Shown: piece by piece, positions 20,480-29,703 of the stretch
Layout: the number at the start of each line of letters is the position of its first letter
Position numbering within the stretch: the first letter of the stretch is position 1
Source of the DNA: Burkholderiales bacterium
GTDB taxonomy: Bacteria > Pseudomonadota > Gammaproteobacteria > Burkholderiales > Burkholderiaceae_F
Assembly: GCA_020248785.1 (NCBI GenBank)
Contig: JADCGX010000130.1
Coordinates: forward strand, 1-64,000
DNA length: 64,000 nt
Reading direction: 5' to 3'
Translations under genes and position numbers: made by a program
Notes under the pieces: generated by a model
What the model was told of the DNA's origin: nothing
The model's database searches: none
The model's input: only the letters and a program-made list of their open reading frames with translations

Positions 20480-22291
20480 TCAGCCTGCCTTGGCCACCTG
20501 CTTGGCCTGGGAGGTGTCGCGCCGCACTTCCGTGATGACAGGCTCTTCCGGCTCGTCCGGATCTTCCCATTGGCCACCGCCGCCGCACAGCTTGGCCGCC
20601 GCGATCTCCGACTGGTCCTGCCGCTTGGGATCGGCCACCTTGCCGACCATCTCTCCATACACCGGACCGGTGTCGGTCAACTGGTCGGTGAGCTGCTCCG
20701 TGCCGCCGCCACAGGCCTTGATCTGCACCTGCACGGTCTTCTCATCGAGGCGCAGCGACTTGCGCCCCACCGGCACCGTCGCGAATTCCACGACCTGCTC
20801 CTGCGACAGGCGCCGCGTCTTGTCAAAGTGAAAGTCCACCTTGTTCAGCGACTGCGGGCCGGTGTAGCCGACGCGGCCCAGATCGTAGAACTTGCGCTCG
20901 AAGCCGCTCTTGGCGAAGGCCTTCAGGCAGCCCAGCATGTAGCGGCGCTTGACGCGGTCGCGGATCCACGGGTACGAGAAGAACGCGCGCTTGAAGTAGA
21001 AGCGCCGGTAGTTGTGCATCACGCGGTCGAGCAGTTCGGCCCGTTCCATCGCTTCGGGCTTGATGATCGGTGTGACGAAGTTGTACTTCTCGAAGTCGAA
21101 GATCTGCACCTTGTCGCCGAGCTCGCGGAACAGGTCCGAAAACGGCCACGGCGTGTACATCGCCCAGTTGGCCATATCGGGCTTCCAGTCCTCGGCCATG
21201 CGGTAGGTTTCCTCGAGCGTCTCGCGGGTCTCGTTTTCCAGGCCGACGATGAACTGCGCCTCGGCCACGATGCCGGCCTGGCGCAGCAGCGTGATGGCCT
21301 TCTTGTTCTGCGCGATCGTCGTTTCCTTGTTGAAGCGGTCGAGCTTGAGCTGGGCTGCCGCCTCGGTGCCGAGCGACACGTGGACCAGGCCGGCCTTGCG
21401 GTACATCGGCAGCAGCGCCTCGTCGCGCAGGATGTCGGTGACGCGGGTGTTGATGCCCCACAGGATGGGCAGCTTGCGCGCGATCAGCTCTTCGCAGAAG
21501 GCGACGAACTTCTTGCGGTGGATGGTGGGCTCCTCGTCGGCGAGGATGAAGAAGCCCACGTCATGGTCGCGCACCAGCGACTCGATCTCGTCGACCACCT
21601 TCTTGGGGTCGCGCACGCGATAGTCGCGCCAGAACTTCCACTGCGAGCAGAAGCTGCAGGTGAACGGGCAGCCGCGCGCAAAGTTCGGTATCGCCACCCG
21701 CTTGCCCATCGGGATGTAGACGTACTTCGGCCAGTCGAGCACCGACCAGTCGGGCGTGATCGAGTCGAGGTCCTTGACCGGCGCTTCGGCCGGCGTGGCC
21801 ACGATCTGGCCCGCCTGCGCGTAGGCGATGCCCTTGATCTGGCTGCGCTGCGCCGCGAAGTTGCCGCGCTCGATGGCGCGCACCAGGTTGACGAGGATCG
21901 CCTCGCCTTCGCCGCGCGCCACCACGTCGATCCACGGCGCCTCCGCGAGCACCTGCTGGTACATGAAGGTGCCGTGGATGCCCCCCAGCACCGTCACCGC
22001 GCCCGGGTGCTCTTCCTTGGCGATCTGCAGCAGCCGCTCGGCCTTGTAGATGGCCGGCGTGATCGCCGTGCAGCCGATGAGATCGGGCTTTTCTTCGCGC
22101 AGCAGCGCGCGCACCTGGTCCTCGTCGAGCCGATCGGTCATGGCGTCGATGAAGCGCAGGCCGGTGTAGCCGGCTGCCTTCAGTGCGCCGGCCAGATAGG
22201 CCACCCAGGCCGGCGGCCAGTTGCCGGCGATCTCGGCGCCACCCGAGTGATAGTTGGGGTGAATGAGAACGATGCGCATTCGGTGTTCCAT
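20480..22291 (-). CDS. bchE: BchE, oxygen-independent Mg-protoporphyrin IX monomethyl ester cyclase
   Basis: A 603-residue B12-dependent radical SAM enzyme that forms ring E of bacteriochlorophyll without oxygen. The N-terminal cobalamin-binding domain begins [20 protein letters not shown]. The radical SAM cluster motif is CPFTCSFC (CxxxCxxC) near residue 220, followed by [22 protein letters not shown]-terminal extension of about 90 residues is acidic and Gly/Cys-containing ([17 protein letters not shown]). The start may be the ATG at 22291 or the one at 22279. No oxygen-dependent AcsF cyclase is present in the window. A TGT-N12-ACA site lies 57 bp upstream. Confidence 0.96.
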   Translation of the reverse strand: MEHRMRIVLIHPNYHSGGAEIAGNWPPAWVAYLAGALKAAGYTGLRFIDAMTDRLDEDQVRALLREEKPDLIGCTAITPAIYKAERLLQIAKEEHPGAVTVLGGIHGTFMYQQVLAEAPWIDVVARGEGEAILVNLVRAIERGNFAAQRSQIKGIAYAQAGQIVATPAEAPVKDLDSITPDWSVLDWPKYVYIPMGKRVAIPNFARGCPFTCSFCSQWKFWRDYRVRDPKKVVDEIESLVRDHDVGFFILADEEPTIHRKKFVAFCEELIARKLPILWGINTRVTDILRDEALLPMYRKAGLVHVSLGTEAAAQLKLDRFNKETTIAQNKKAITLLRQAGIVAEAQFIVGLENETRETLEETYRMAEDWKPDMANWAMYTPWPFSDLFRELGDKVQIFDFEKYNFVTPIIKPEAMERAELLDRVMHNYRRFYFKRAFFSYPWIRDRVKRRYMLGCLKAFAKSGFERKFYDLGRVGYTGPQSLNKVDFHFDKTRRLSQEQVVEFATVPVGRKSLRLDEKTVQVQIKACGGGTEQLTDQLTDTGPVYGEMVGKVADPKRQDQSEIAAAKLCGGGGQWEDPDEPEEPVITEVRRDTSQAKQVAKAG

Positions 22292-22347
22292 GACGGGAGA
22301 GAATCACGGAGCAGCCTATGCGCGCACAGCACGCTGCCGTTGCCGTG

Positions 22348-22365
22348 TGTCAATTCTTGCCGACA
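22348..22365. promoter_or_regulatory. PpsR/CrtJ-type operator in front of bchE
   Basis: TGTCAATTCTTGCCGACA fits the PpsR/CrtJ consensus TGT-N12-ACA exactly. The symmetry extends by two bases on each side (TGTGT...ACACA, 22346-22367). On the minus strand the site contains TTGACA, a consensus -35 hexamer for bchE, so a bound repressor would block RNA polymerase. PpsR represses bch and crt genes under oxygen and light in purple bacteria; a ppsR gene is not in the window. Confidence 0.75.
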
Positions 22366-22434
22366 CACAGCGCATCCAACCGGAACGACAGCGGCCCCGC
22401 TGCGACAGCCGGACCGCACCGTCCGTGGCGCCAC

Positions 22435-23409
22435 TCACCCGACCAGCCAGGTCGCGTAGCTGTAGTACAGCGGCAACCCCGCCAGCAGGTTGAACGGCAG
22501 CGTCACCCCCAGCGACGAAGTCAGGTAAATCCCGGGATTGGCCTCCGGCAGCGAGGCCCGGCACGCGGCCGGTGCGTCGATGAAGCTGGCGCTGGCGCAG
22601 ATGGCGCCGAAGACGAAGGCGCCGCCGACCGACAGCCCGGCCCAGTGGCCCAGCGTGACGCCCACCAGCCCATTGACGATCGGCATCAGCACGCCGAAGC
22701 CCGCCATGAACAGGCCCACCTCGCGGAAGGCGCGCGCCTGGCGCGCCGCGGTGATGCCCATCTCGAGCAGGAACAGCATCAGCATGCCGCGGAACAGACC
22801 CTCGTAGAACGGCTGGATCTGCTGCCACTGCCGGTCGGTGGCCAGGTAGCCGATCACCATGCCGCCGCACAGCAGGAGAATGCCGCGGCCGCGGATCACG
22901 CTCATGAACAGCTGCTTGAAATCGATGCCGCCGCCGCTGGCCCGGCCCATGGCGATGCGCGCGATCACGAGCGAATAGATGACGCCGAACTCCATCAGCG
23001 CCACCATCGCCGCCATGTAGCCCTCGCTCGGCGTGTTCATCGCCTTGGCAAAGGTGACCGAGGCGAAGAACGTGGCGGTGGACACCGATCCGTAGTGCGC
23101 GGCGATCGCCGCGGCGTTGCTGATGTCGAAGCGGCCGAGCCGGCGCGTGATGAAGTAGGCGGCAGTCGGGATCGCAAACACCATGAACAGCGTGATCGCG
23201 ATCACCGGCAGCACGTCGCCCAGCTCCGCCTTGGCGAGCTCGCGCCCGCCGGTGATGCCCAGCGAGAACAGCAGGTAGATCGCCAGCAGCTTGATCACCG
23301 CCTCGGGCAGCTCCAGCTCGCTCTTGACGAAGCCGGCGATGGCGCCGAGCAGGAAGGCCAGCACGATCGGCTGCAGCAGGTTGGTCGACAGCAATTCCAG
23401 GCCGGGCAT
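22435..23409 (-). CDS. sbtA: SbtA-like sodium-dependent bicarbonate permease
   Basis: A 324-residue inner-membrane protein with about ten hydrophobic segments in two inverted halves, as in the SbtA/DUF897 family. Family features: LAIYLLFSLGITGGRELAKA, AAIAAHYGSVSTATFFASVT and PAACRASLPEANPGIYLTSS. SbtA imports HCO3- with Na+ in cyanobacteria. The ATG at 23409 has GAGGAAAA about 8 nt upstream. No separate SbtB (PII-like) gene is adjacent. It lies between the two bch operons and is divergent from a LysR regulator gene. Bicarbonate supply for carbon fixation, for carboxylases or for pigment synthesis are all possible; substrate assignment rests on family similarity. Confidence 0.85.
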   Translation of the reverse strand: MPGLELLSTNLLQPIVLAFLLGAIAGFVKSELELPEAVIKLLAIYLLFSLGITGGRELAKAELGDVLPVIAITLFMVFAIPTAAYFITRRLGRFDISNAAAIAAHYGSVSTATFFASVTFAKAMNTPSEGYMAAMVALMEFGVIYSLVIARIAMGRASGGGIDFKQLFMSVIRGRGILLLCGGMVIGYLATDRQWQQIQPFYEGLFRGMLMLFLLEMGITAARQARAFREVGLFMAGFGVLMPIVNGLVGVTLGHWAGLSVGGAFVFGAICASASFIDAPAACRASLPEANPGIYLTSSLGVTLPFNLLAGLPLYYSYATWLVG

Positions 23410-23480
23410 GTACTTTTCCTCGTTGTTGGGTTCGGGAAGAAGGCGGACCGAATTCTCGGCAGCTCCCGGCACCGAGACCA

Positions 23481-23518
23481 GTTTAACGATTCAAGGCATT
23501 CGTTCTGTTTCGTTAAAC
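23481..23518. promoter_or_regulatory. divergent promoter/operator between sbtA-like and LysR genes
   Basis: Perfect 9-bp arms GTTTAACGA (23481-23489) and TCGTTAAAC (23510-23518) are separated by 20 bp. Within it, TTCAAG (23490-23495), 17 bp and TTAAAC (23513-23518) form a possible promoter for the LysR gene, its -10 inside the right arm. The position in the 138-bp divergent gap is what is expected of a LysR autoregulatory and target site. Confidence 0.55.
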
Positions 23519-23547
23519 TTTTAGAACCTGCATTGCGATGCCTGCCG

Positions 23548-24444
23548 ATGGCCCAGCTCAACTACCATCATCTGCGCTACTTCTGGGCCATTGCCCATCA
23601 ACGCAGCCTCACCAAGGCGGCGCAGCATCTGCACGTGTCGCAGTCGGCGCTGTCGATCCAGCTGCGCCAGCTGGAGGAACGGCTCGGCCAGCAGTTGTTC
23701 GAGCGGCGCAACCGGCAACTGGTGCTGACCGAGGCCGGGCGCATCGCGCTGGCCTACGCGGACTCGATCTTCCAGGCCGGCGAGGAACTGATCGGCACGC
23801 TCAAGCACCAGGCGCCACGGCGCCGGCAGGTGCTGCGCGTGGGCTCGGTGGCCACCCTGTCGCGCAACTTCCAGTTGCAGTTGCTGCGGCCGCTGATCGG
23901 CCGCCCGGAGGTCGAGCTGGTGCTGCACTCGGGCACACAGCGCGAGCTGCTGGCGCAACTGGCGGCCCACACCCTCGACCTGGTGCTGTCCAACCAGCCG
24001 GCGCCGCGCGACGCGGCCACCGGCTGGCACAGCCACCTGCTGGCGCAGCAGAGCGCCAGCCTGGTGGCGCCGGCCGCGCTCGGCAGCGGCCGGCTGCGCT
24101 TCCCGGAGGCGCTGCGCGAGCTCCCGGTCGTGCTGCCCGGCACCGCCAGCAGCCTGCGCGCGGCCTTCGACCTGGCGCTGGACCAGGCCGGCATCCGCCC
24201 GCAGGTGCTGGCCGAGGTCGACGACATGGCAATGCTGCGCCTGATGGCGCGCGAGTCCGCCGCCCTGACGCTGTTGCCGCCGGTGGTGGTGCGCGACGAG
24301 CTGAAGAGCGGCGTGCTGGTGGAACGTTGCCGGATCGCGCAGATGCAGGAGAGCTTCTACGCCATCTCGCCGAGCCGCCGTTTTCCCAACCCGCTGGTGC
24401 GCGAGCTGCTGGCCAAGCCGCTCACGATGCGGGCGCGGCGCTGA
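23548..24444 (+). CDS. LysR-family regulator (NhaR/CmpR-like), divergent from sbtA
   Basis: A 298-residue LysR regulator. The N-terminal winged helix is LNYHHLRYFWAIAHQRSLTK with HVSQSALSIQLRQLEERLG. The effector domain starts at RRQVLRVGSVATLSRNFQLQ. The ATG at 23548 is chosen because MAQLNYHHLRYFW is the standard family start; an ATG ten bases earlier is out of frame. The immediate divergent neighbour is the bicarbonate permease, the usual target arrangement. The ligand is unknown; metabolites of carbon fixation are used by LysR regulators of cyanobacterial carbon uptake. Confidence 0.9.
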   Translation: MAQLNYHHLRYFWAIAHQRSLTKAAQHLHVSQSALSIQLRQLEERLGQQLFERRNRQLVLTEAGRIALAYADSIFQAGEELIGTLKHQAPRRRQVLRVGSVATLSRNFQLQLLRPLIGRPEVELVLHSGTQRELLAQLAAHTLDLVLSNQPAPRDAATGWHSHLLAQQSASLVAPAALGSGRLRFPEALRELPVVLPGTASSLRAAFDLALDQAGIRPQVLAEVDDMAMLRLMARESAALTLLPPVVVRDELKSGVLVERCRIAQMQESFYAISPSRRFPNPLVRELLAKPLTMRARR

Positions 24445-24576
24445 GCGCCGGGTCGGCGCGCAGGCGCAGCGGGCACGGCCGGCGCCGAGCAGCGTGGCAA
24501 CCGCGGCCGCCGTGCCCGGCCCGCGCAGACCGGCCCGCCTGGCCGCCGACCACTGCGCCGCGGTTTAGCGGCGGGT

Positions 24577-26355
24577 TCAGCCGCCCGTGGTGGCCGCCAG
24601 GGCGCGACTGAGCTGCCGCGCGTCCGCGTGCGGCAGCGGCAGGTACAGCGCGCCCATCGCCGCCGCCAGCTCGCGCGCACTGGCCTGCGGCCGCGGCGAG
24701 GTGTCCACCAGCACCGTGCTGGCACCGCTCATGCGCAGGCGGCGGGCCGCGGCGCTGGCATCGGCCTGCGCCCGCTCGCGCCCGGGCTGGCCGTCGCGAT
24801 CGATGTTGGCGCGGCCGTCGGTCATCACGACCACGACCGTGCTCTCACCGCGCCGCTGCAGGCCATCGACCAGCGTGTGGGCGGCCTCGAGACCGGCGGC
24901 CAGCGGCGTGCCGCCACCGCCCGGCAACTGGGCCAGCGAGCGCTTGGCGCGCGTCAGCGAGCGGGTGGGCGGCAGCAGCAGTTGCGCGCCTTGACCGCGA
25001 AACGCCACCAGCGCCACGCGGTCGCGCCGCACGTAGCACTGCGCCAGCAGCAGCTCAACCGCGCCCTTGGCCTCCGCCAGCCGGTGCAGCGCACTCGACC
25101 CCGAGGCGTCGACTACGAACACCGTCGTGGTCGAGCTCGGCTGCTTGCGCCGGGCGATGCGAAAGTCGTCGCGCCGCACGTCCACGCGCGGCCCGTACGT
25201 CGCCGCGGTGCCGCGCTCGCGCCAGCGCAGTGCCTGCCACGGCGCCGCCGCACGCAGCGTCTCGATCACGTCCAGCCGCATCCCGGCCTGCAGCGGCCCG
25301 CGCCTTGTGCCGGCCGGGCGGCCCCGCTGGTGTGCGGCCTTCATCTGTCCGGCCCGGCCCTGCGCGGCGTGGCGGCCGGCCTTGCGCGCCGCGCGCAGCC
25401 GCAGCAGCAGATCGGCCGGGATCGCGGCCAGCGCCGCGGCGACCACCCGCTCGTCGGGCAGGCGCTCGCCCTGCGACTGCGGCTGCTCGCTGGCGTCCTG
25501 CGGCGCGTCCTGGGGCGGCGCCTGCTCGGGCGGCGGCGGCTCCTGCGCAGCGGCTTGCTCGTCGGCCGGCAGTTGCGTGGCGCGGGCGGCCAGCACCAGG
25601 CGCGCAGACAGCTCGATGTCTTCGTCGTCCACAACGTCGCGGCCGGCGAGCGCGGCGCTGGCGCGCGCCACGGCCAGCGCCATCAGCGGCACACGCAGGG
25701 AGCCGATGCCGAAGGCGACAGCGCCGGCGCACAGCGCCTCGATGAGGCGCTCGGGCACGGCCACCTGCGGCAGGCGCGCCCGCGCAGCGGCGATGTCCAC
25801 CGTCGGCGAGTCGGTGACGGCGCCGCGCGGCAAGGCCGTCAGATCCAGGTGCACCGCCAGCCGGTCGGCCAGCGCCTGCGGCGCACGCTCTTCGGCGCCG
25901 TCACCTTCGTCGAGCGCGAGCACGCCGCAGCGCGTCGGCAGCCGCAGCGCCAGGCCGTCGCGCTCGAGCGCCACTTCGTGCGCGTCGAGCACGGCGGCGA
26001 TGCGGGCAGCGGTGGCGCTGGAAACACGCTCGGCCATCGGGATCACGAGCAGGCCGCCGTCGACCTCGGCCAGCACACCGCGCGTGAACTGCGGCGCGCC
26101 CGCGCGCAGGGTGGCGGCCAGGTCGAGACCGCCCAGCAGGCGGTCGTCGGCGATCGTCACGGGCATCTTCCGCCACGGCGTACCGGCGGGCAGCAGCCGG
26201 CGCACGAGGTCGATCCAGGCATCGCGCACCGGCCCGGCCGCAGCGCGCAGCAGCACGCCGCCGACGCCGGCCGGATCGACCGCCACCACCTGCGCGGCAG
26301 CCACCGCGTCCGCCCACAGCGCCTGGGCGCGGGCGTCAGGGGTCGGCGCCGTCAT
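24577..26355 (-). CDS. bchD: magnesium chelatase subunit D
   Basis: A 592-residue BchD. With BchI and BchH it inserts Mg2+ into protoporphyrin IX using ATP. The N-terminal AAA-like domain is degenerate, without Walker A. A Pro/Glu/Gln-rich acidic linker (EQAAAQEPPPPEQAPPQDAP) leads to the C-terminal von Willebrand A domain, with the MIDAS motif DASGSSALHR and VVMTDGRANIDRDG. It starts 7 bp after the bchI stop. A run of about 130 bp without a gene separates it from the LysR gene. Confidence 0.96.
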   Translation of the reverse strand: MTAPTPDARAQALWADAVAAAQVVAVDPAGVGGVLLRAAAGPVRDAWIDLVRRLLPAGTPWRKMPVTIADDRLLGGLDLAATLRAGAPQFTRGVLAEVDGGLLVIPMAERVSSATAARIAAVLDAHEVALERDGLALRLPTRCGVLALDEGDGAEERAPQALADRLAVHLDLTALPRGAVTDSPTVDIAAARARLPQVAVPERLIEALCAGAVAFGIGSLRVPLMALAVARASAALAGRDVVDDEDIELSARLVLAARATQLPADEQAAAQEPPPPEQAPPQDAPQDASEQPQSQGERLPDERVVAAALAAIPADLLLRLRAARKAGRHAAQGRAGQMKAAHQRGRPAGTRRGPLQAGMRLDVIETLRAAAPWQALRWRERGTAATYGPRVDVRRDDFRIARRKQPSSTTTVFVVDASGSSALHRLAEAKGAVELLLAQCYVRRDRVALVAFRGQGAQLLLPPTRSLTRAKRSLAQLPGGGGTPLAAGLEAAHTLVDGLQRRGESTVVVVMTDGRANIDRDGQPGRERAQADASAAARRLRMSGASTVLVDTSPRPQASARELAAAMGALYLPLPHADARQLSRALAATTGG

Positions 26356-26362
26356 GCGCGAA

Positions 26363-27409
26363 CTAGCCCGGAAAGACTTCGGCCACCGCGCGCTCCACCC
26401 GCGCGGTCGAGCCGGTCTCGTCGAGCGGGTCGCGCCGCAGCCGATGGCGCAGCGCGATCGGCGCCACCCGCCGCAGATGCTCGTCGCCGACCTTCCTGGC
26501 GCCTTCCAGCGCGGCCAGCGCGCGGGCCGCGCGCATCAGCGTGAGCTCGCCGCGCAGGCCATCGGTGCCGAGCTTCATGCACAGGGTGGCGGCACGCTCG
26601 AGCGCCGCATCGGGCACCCCGACCTCGGGCAGGCGCTTGCGGCCAGCGACGATGCGGCGGCTCACGCGGGCGTCCTCGCCCTGCCAGGCCGCGATGAACG
26701 CCGACGGGTTGCGCTCGAAAGCGTCGCGCCGCTTGACCACCTCGATGCGCTGCGCCATGTCTGTCGGCGTCTTGACTTCCACGCTGAGGCCGAAGCGGTC
26801 CAGCAGTTGCGGGCGCAGCTCGCCCTCCTCCGGATTGCCGCTGCCCACGAGCACGAACCGCGCCGGATGGCGGACGCTGAGGCCCTCGCGCTCCACCACG
26901 TTCTCGCCGCTGGCGGCCACGTCGAGCAGCACGTCGACCAGGTGGTCCTCCAGCAGGTTGACCTCGTCGATGTACAGAAAGCCGCGGTTGGCGCGCGCCA
27001 GCAGGCCCGGTTCGAAGGCCTTGACCCCCTGTGCCAGCGCGCGCTCGAGATCGAGCGCGCCAACCACCCGGTCCTCGGTCGCGCCAAGCGGCAGGTCCAC
27101 GACAGGCAGCGCATGCGTGGCGCTCTTGAGCTTGGGCGCATCCGCGGCCGCCTTGCCCTTGCCACCCTCGGGCGCGCAGATACCACAGACGCCGGCCGGC
27201 TTCTCGGGCGCGCAGGAGTAGGGACAGCCGACCACCACCTTGACCGGCGGCAGCAAGGCGGCCAGCGCGCGCACGGCGGTCGACTTGCCGGTGCCGCGAT
27301 CACCAAACACCAGCACTCCGCCGATGCCCGGCTCGGCCGCCGCCACCAGCAGCGCGAGTTTCATCTCGTCTTGGCCGACAATGGCGGAAAAGGGAAATGC
27401 GACGGCCAT
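26363..27409 (-). CDS. bchI: magnesium chelatase subunit I (AAA+ ATPase)
   Basis: A 348-residue AAA+ motor of Mg-chelatase. Walker A is [11 protein letters not shown], Walker B is [16 protein letters not shown], with the arginine-finger/sensor region [20 protein letters not shown]. The start is the ATG at 27409 ([20 protein letters not shown]); a longer reading from 27454 lacks family similarity. It is first in bchI-bchD. A TGT-N12-ACA site and a TTGACA hexamer lie 40-57 bp upstream. Confidence 0.97.
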   Translation of the reverse strand: MAVAFPFSAIVGQDEMKLALLVAAAEPGIGGVLVFGDRGTGKSTAVRALAALLPPVKVVVGCPYSCAPEKPAGVCGICAPEGGKGKAAADAPKLKSATHALPVVDLPLGATEDRVVGALDLERALAQGVKAFEPGLLARANRGFLYIDEVNLLEDHLVDVLLDVAASGENVVEREGLSVRHPARFVLVGSGNPEEGELRPQLLDRFGLSVEVKTPTDMAQRIEVVKRRDAFERNPSAFIAAWQGEDARVSRRIVAGRKRLPEVGVPDAALERAATLCMKLGTDGLRGELTLMRAARALAALEGARKVGDEHLRRVAPIALRHRLRRDPLDETGSTARVERAVAEVFPG

Positions 27410-27448
27410 GAACGGGTCCGCGTTGTTCTCAGTGTGCGTGCATCTTAC

Positions 27449-27466
27449 TGTCAACCCGGCTTTACA
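27449..27466. promoter_or_regulatory. PpsR/CrtJ-type operator in front of bchI
   Basis: TGTCAACCCGGCTTTACA matches TGT-N12-ACA exactly. As at bchE, the minus strand of the half-site nearer the gene reads TTGACA, so the operator overlaps the likely -35 of bchI-bchD. Having the same arrangement in front of both bch operons supports a shared redox/light repressor. Confidence 0.75.
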
Positions 27467-27537
27467 CCACGGCTCAGATCAGACCGGCGCGGCGACGGTG
27501 CTGCACACTGCGCGCCTTGGACCAAGGGGAGTGGGCG

Positions 27538-27903
27538 ATGAAGCTCGGTGGTGTGCGCATCTTCGTGGACAGCCTGCCGGCTGCGCTGCCGTTTTACCGC
27601 CTGCTGCTCGGAGCCCCGATCGCACAGGACGAGGCCATGGGCTATATCGTGTTCGATGCCAGCGGCATCAATGTCGTGGTCGAGCGCGTCGCGCCGGATG
27701 CACCCGTCGAGGAACAACTTCTGGTGGGGCGCATGACCGGCGTGTCCTTCGAGGTCGATGACATCGGCCATGTGCACGCGAGCCTCAGCGCGGGCGGCGT
27801 TCTGTTCACCGCCGAGCCCGAATTGCAGCCCTGGGGAGGTTGGCTGGCGACCCTCCAGGACCCGGCTGGCAATCAGCTGCAACTGGTGCAGTACGGCGCC
27901 TAG
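27538..27903 (+). CDS. VOC (glyoxalase/bleomycin-resistance) family protein
   Basis: A 121-residue single VOC domain: VRIFVDSLPAALPFYRLLLG, then YIVFDASGINVVVERV, and ending WLATLQDPAGNQLQLVQYGA with the conserved metal-site Glu/Gln region. The fold serves many metal-dependent reactions and antibiotic binding; substrate unknown. The start MKLGGVRIF at 27538 follows GGGGAG. It is divergent from bchI, sharing a gap that contains the bchI operator. Confidence 0.75.
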   Translation: MKLGGVRIFVDSLPAALPFYRLLLGAPIAQDEAMGYIVFDASGINVVVERVAPDAPVEEQLLVGRMTGVSFEVDDIGHVHASLSAGGVLFTAEPELQPWGGWLATLQDPAGNQLQLVQYGA

Positions 27904-27918
27904 GCTGGCGAGTCTCGC

Positions 27919-28428
27919 CTAGAGCAGCGCGCGCCCGACCGTCGCCGTGCCGATGGTGAGAATGCCCAGCACGAGATTGACCGCCACCAGCAGCCGGATC
28001 TGATCGAGCTGCTCGGCCGCCTGCGGCCAGGCCTGCGCGGCCACGTGCCGCCGCAGCCGTGCAAACGGCGCCAGGCGGATGTGCGCGAACACCACCATCA
28101 TCACGACCCCGGTGAAGAACATCGCGTGGATCGACGGGTGCGCCAGTTGCAGGCCTTCGATGAAGGCGTTCTCGCCGCGCGCCATGGCACCAGCCGACAT
28201 GCCGATCCCCACGAACATCATCAGGCCGGAAATCAGGGTGACCAGCACCGCAGCAAGCACCCAGGCGAAGAAACGGCGCAGCGTGGCGGCCATCAGCGGC
28301 AGCCGCTGTGGCGGCGCAAGCAGCTCGACCGCGCTGGGGCGCACGGCAAAGTGCAGGACGAACATGCCACCGACCCAGATGACGACAGCGAGCACGTGCA
28401 GGAACAGGAGAACCGCGTAGAGGCGCAT
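27919..28428 (-). CDS. CopD-family membrane protein
   Basis: A 169-residue protein with four predicted membrane helices. Conserved His residues are in FLHVLAVVIWVGGMFVLHFA and AHPSIHAMFFTGVVMMVVFA. This is the short CopD/DUF-type domain seen in many betaproteobacteria; longer CopD proteins take part in copper uptake. Without CopC or copper genes around it, a copper role is only suggested. Convergent with the VOC gene, stops 15 bp apart. Confidence 0.75.
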   Translation of the reverse strand: MRLYAVLLFLHVLAVVIWVGGMFVLHFAVRPSAVELLAPPQRLPLMAATLRRFFAWVLAAVLVTLISGLMMFVGIGMSAGAMARGENAFIEGLQLAHPSIHAMFFTGVVMMVVFAHIRLAPFARLRRHVAAQAWPQAAEQLDQIRLLVAVNLVLGILTIGTATVGRALL

Positions 28429-28565
28429 GAGAGGGTCAGGACCGAGGACGACGAGGAGGCATGTGAGGATAGCCGCCTGCGACCCGGCCCACGGGCGGAA
28501 CGCAGCGTTCGTCGGGAAAGCACCGATGCGGATAATCGGCGCGCCAGCACTTCATTACGACTTCG

Positions 28566-29696
28566 ATGACCGATCGCCTGACCCGCCTTGGCGCCATGCC
28601 CGTGACGCGCTTCATGCGCGAGACCTGGCAGCGCAAGCCGCTGCTCATCCGCCATGCCTTCAAGGATTTCCGCTCGCCCGTCAGTCGCGATGCCCTGTTC
28701 GCGCTCGCGCAGCGCGACGACGTGGAAGCGCGGTTGGTGACGGCCTTCAACGGCCAATGGCGCCTGCAATACGGTCCGCTTGCGCGCCTGCCCTCGCCGC
28801 GCAAGCCCAACTGGACGGCGCTCGTACAGGGCGTCAACCTGCACGATGACGCGGCTGCGCAACTGCTCGCGCGCTTTCGCTTCATCACCGATGCGCGGCT
28901 GGATGACTTGATGCTCAGCTACGCCAGCGCTGGCGGCGGTGTCGGGCCGCACGTCGACTCGTACGACGTGTTCCTCCTGCAAGCGCAAGGCCGGCGCCGC
29001 TGGCGCGTCAGCCGGCAAAAGGACCTCGCCTTCGTGGCCGGCCTGCCCTTGCGCATCCTGCAGGACTTCCGACCCACTTCAGAGTGGGTGCTCGAACCCG
29101 GTGACATGCTGTACTTGCCGCCCGGCGTGGCGCACGAAGGCGTGGCGCTCGACGACGACTGCATCACCTGCTCGATCGGCTTTCGCGCGCCGCGCTACCG
29201 CGAACTGCTCGATCCTTGGCTGGACGCACTGGCGCAGCGCGCGGTGCTGCCGGCGCAATACACCGACCGCGGGCTGCAACCCACCAACCGCCCCGGCCGC
29301 TTGCCCGCCGCCATGGTGGCCGCGACCCATGCCGCACTCAGCCGCGTGCGACCCACGCCGGGCGACGCCGTGCAGGCGCTGCTCGCGGTGCTGACAGAAC
29401 CGAAGGACGAGGTTGTGTTCGACGCCGCCAAGCCGCTCGGGCCCACCGGCTTCCACCGGCGCGCGCAGCGCCAAGGTCTGGCGCTCGATCGCCGCAGCCG
29501 CCTGCTCTACGAAGGCGGCTGGTTCGGCATCAACGGCGATGTCTTTCGCGCGGCAGCAGACGAGCGCCGCGTCCTCGCGCGCCTGGCCGACGCGCGCAGC
29601 CTCCCGGCTGGCACGCTACAGCCATCTGGGAGCGTGGCCGAGCGGCTGCGACAGTGGTATCACGCAGGCTGGCTGCACTTTGCCGACACCAACTGA
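28566..29696 (+). CDS. roxA: JmjC/cupin-type oxygenase, ribosomal protein L16 arginine hydroxylase-like (YcfD/RoxA)
   Basis: A 376-residue Fe(II)/2-oxoglutarate oxygenase. The iron site is HVDSYDVFLLQAQGRRRW (HxD) with the second His in LPPGVAHEGVALDDDC. The C-terminal winged-helix-like part (SRLLYEGGWFGINGDVF) also fits YcfD. YcfD/RoxA hydroxylates an arginine of ribosomal protein L16 in E. coli. The N-terminus MPVTRFMRETWQRKPLLIRH is the usual substrate-entry segment. It is followed 7 bp later by a DUF7931 gene, probably in one operon. Confidence 0.8.
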   Translation: MTDRLTRLGAMPVTRFMRETWQRKPLLIRHAFKDFRSPVSRDALFALAQRDDVEARLVTAFNGQWRLQYGPLARLPSPRKPNWTALVQGVNLHDDAAAQLLARFRFITDARLDDLMLSYASAGGGVGPHVDSYDVFLLQAQGRRRWRVSRQKDLAFVAGLPLRILQDFRPTSEWVLEPGDMLYLPPGVAHEGVALDDDCITCSIGFRAPRYRELLDPWLDALAQRAVLPAQYTDRGLQPTNRPGRLPAAMVAATHAALSRVRPTPGDAVQALLAVLTEPKDEVVFDAAKPLGPTGFHRRAQRQGLALDRRSRLLYEGGWFGINGDVFRAAADERRVLARLADARSLPAGTLQPSGSVAERLRQWYHAGWLHFADTN

Positions 29697-29703
29697 CCTC
29701 ACA

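Noticed and set aside
20570..22459. Very long plus-strand frame (629 codons) opposite bchE
   Set aside because: The minus-strand gene has all BchE motifs; the opposite frame is a composition artefact.
24628..27541. Overlapping long plus-strand frames opposite bchD/bchI
   Set aside because: Arg/Ser/Ala-rich shadows of bchD and bchI; no start context or domain.
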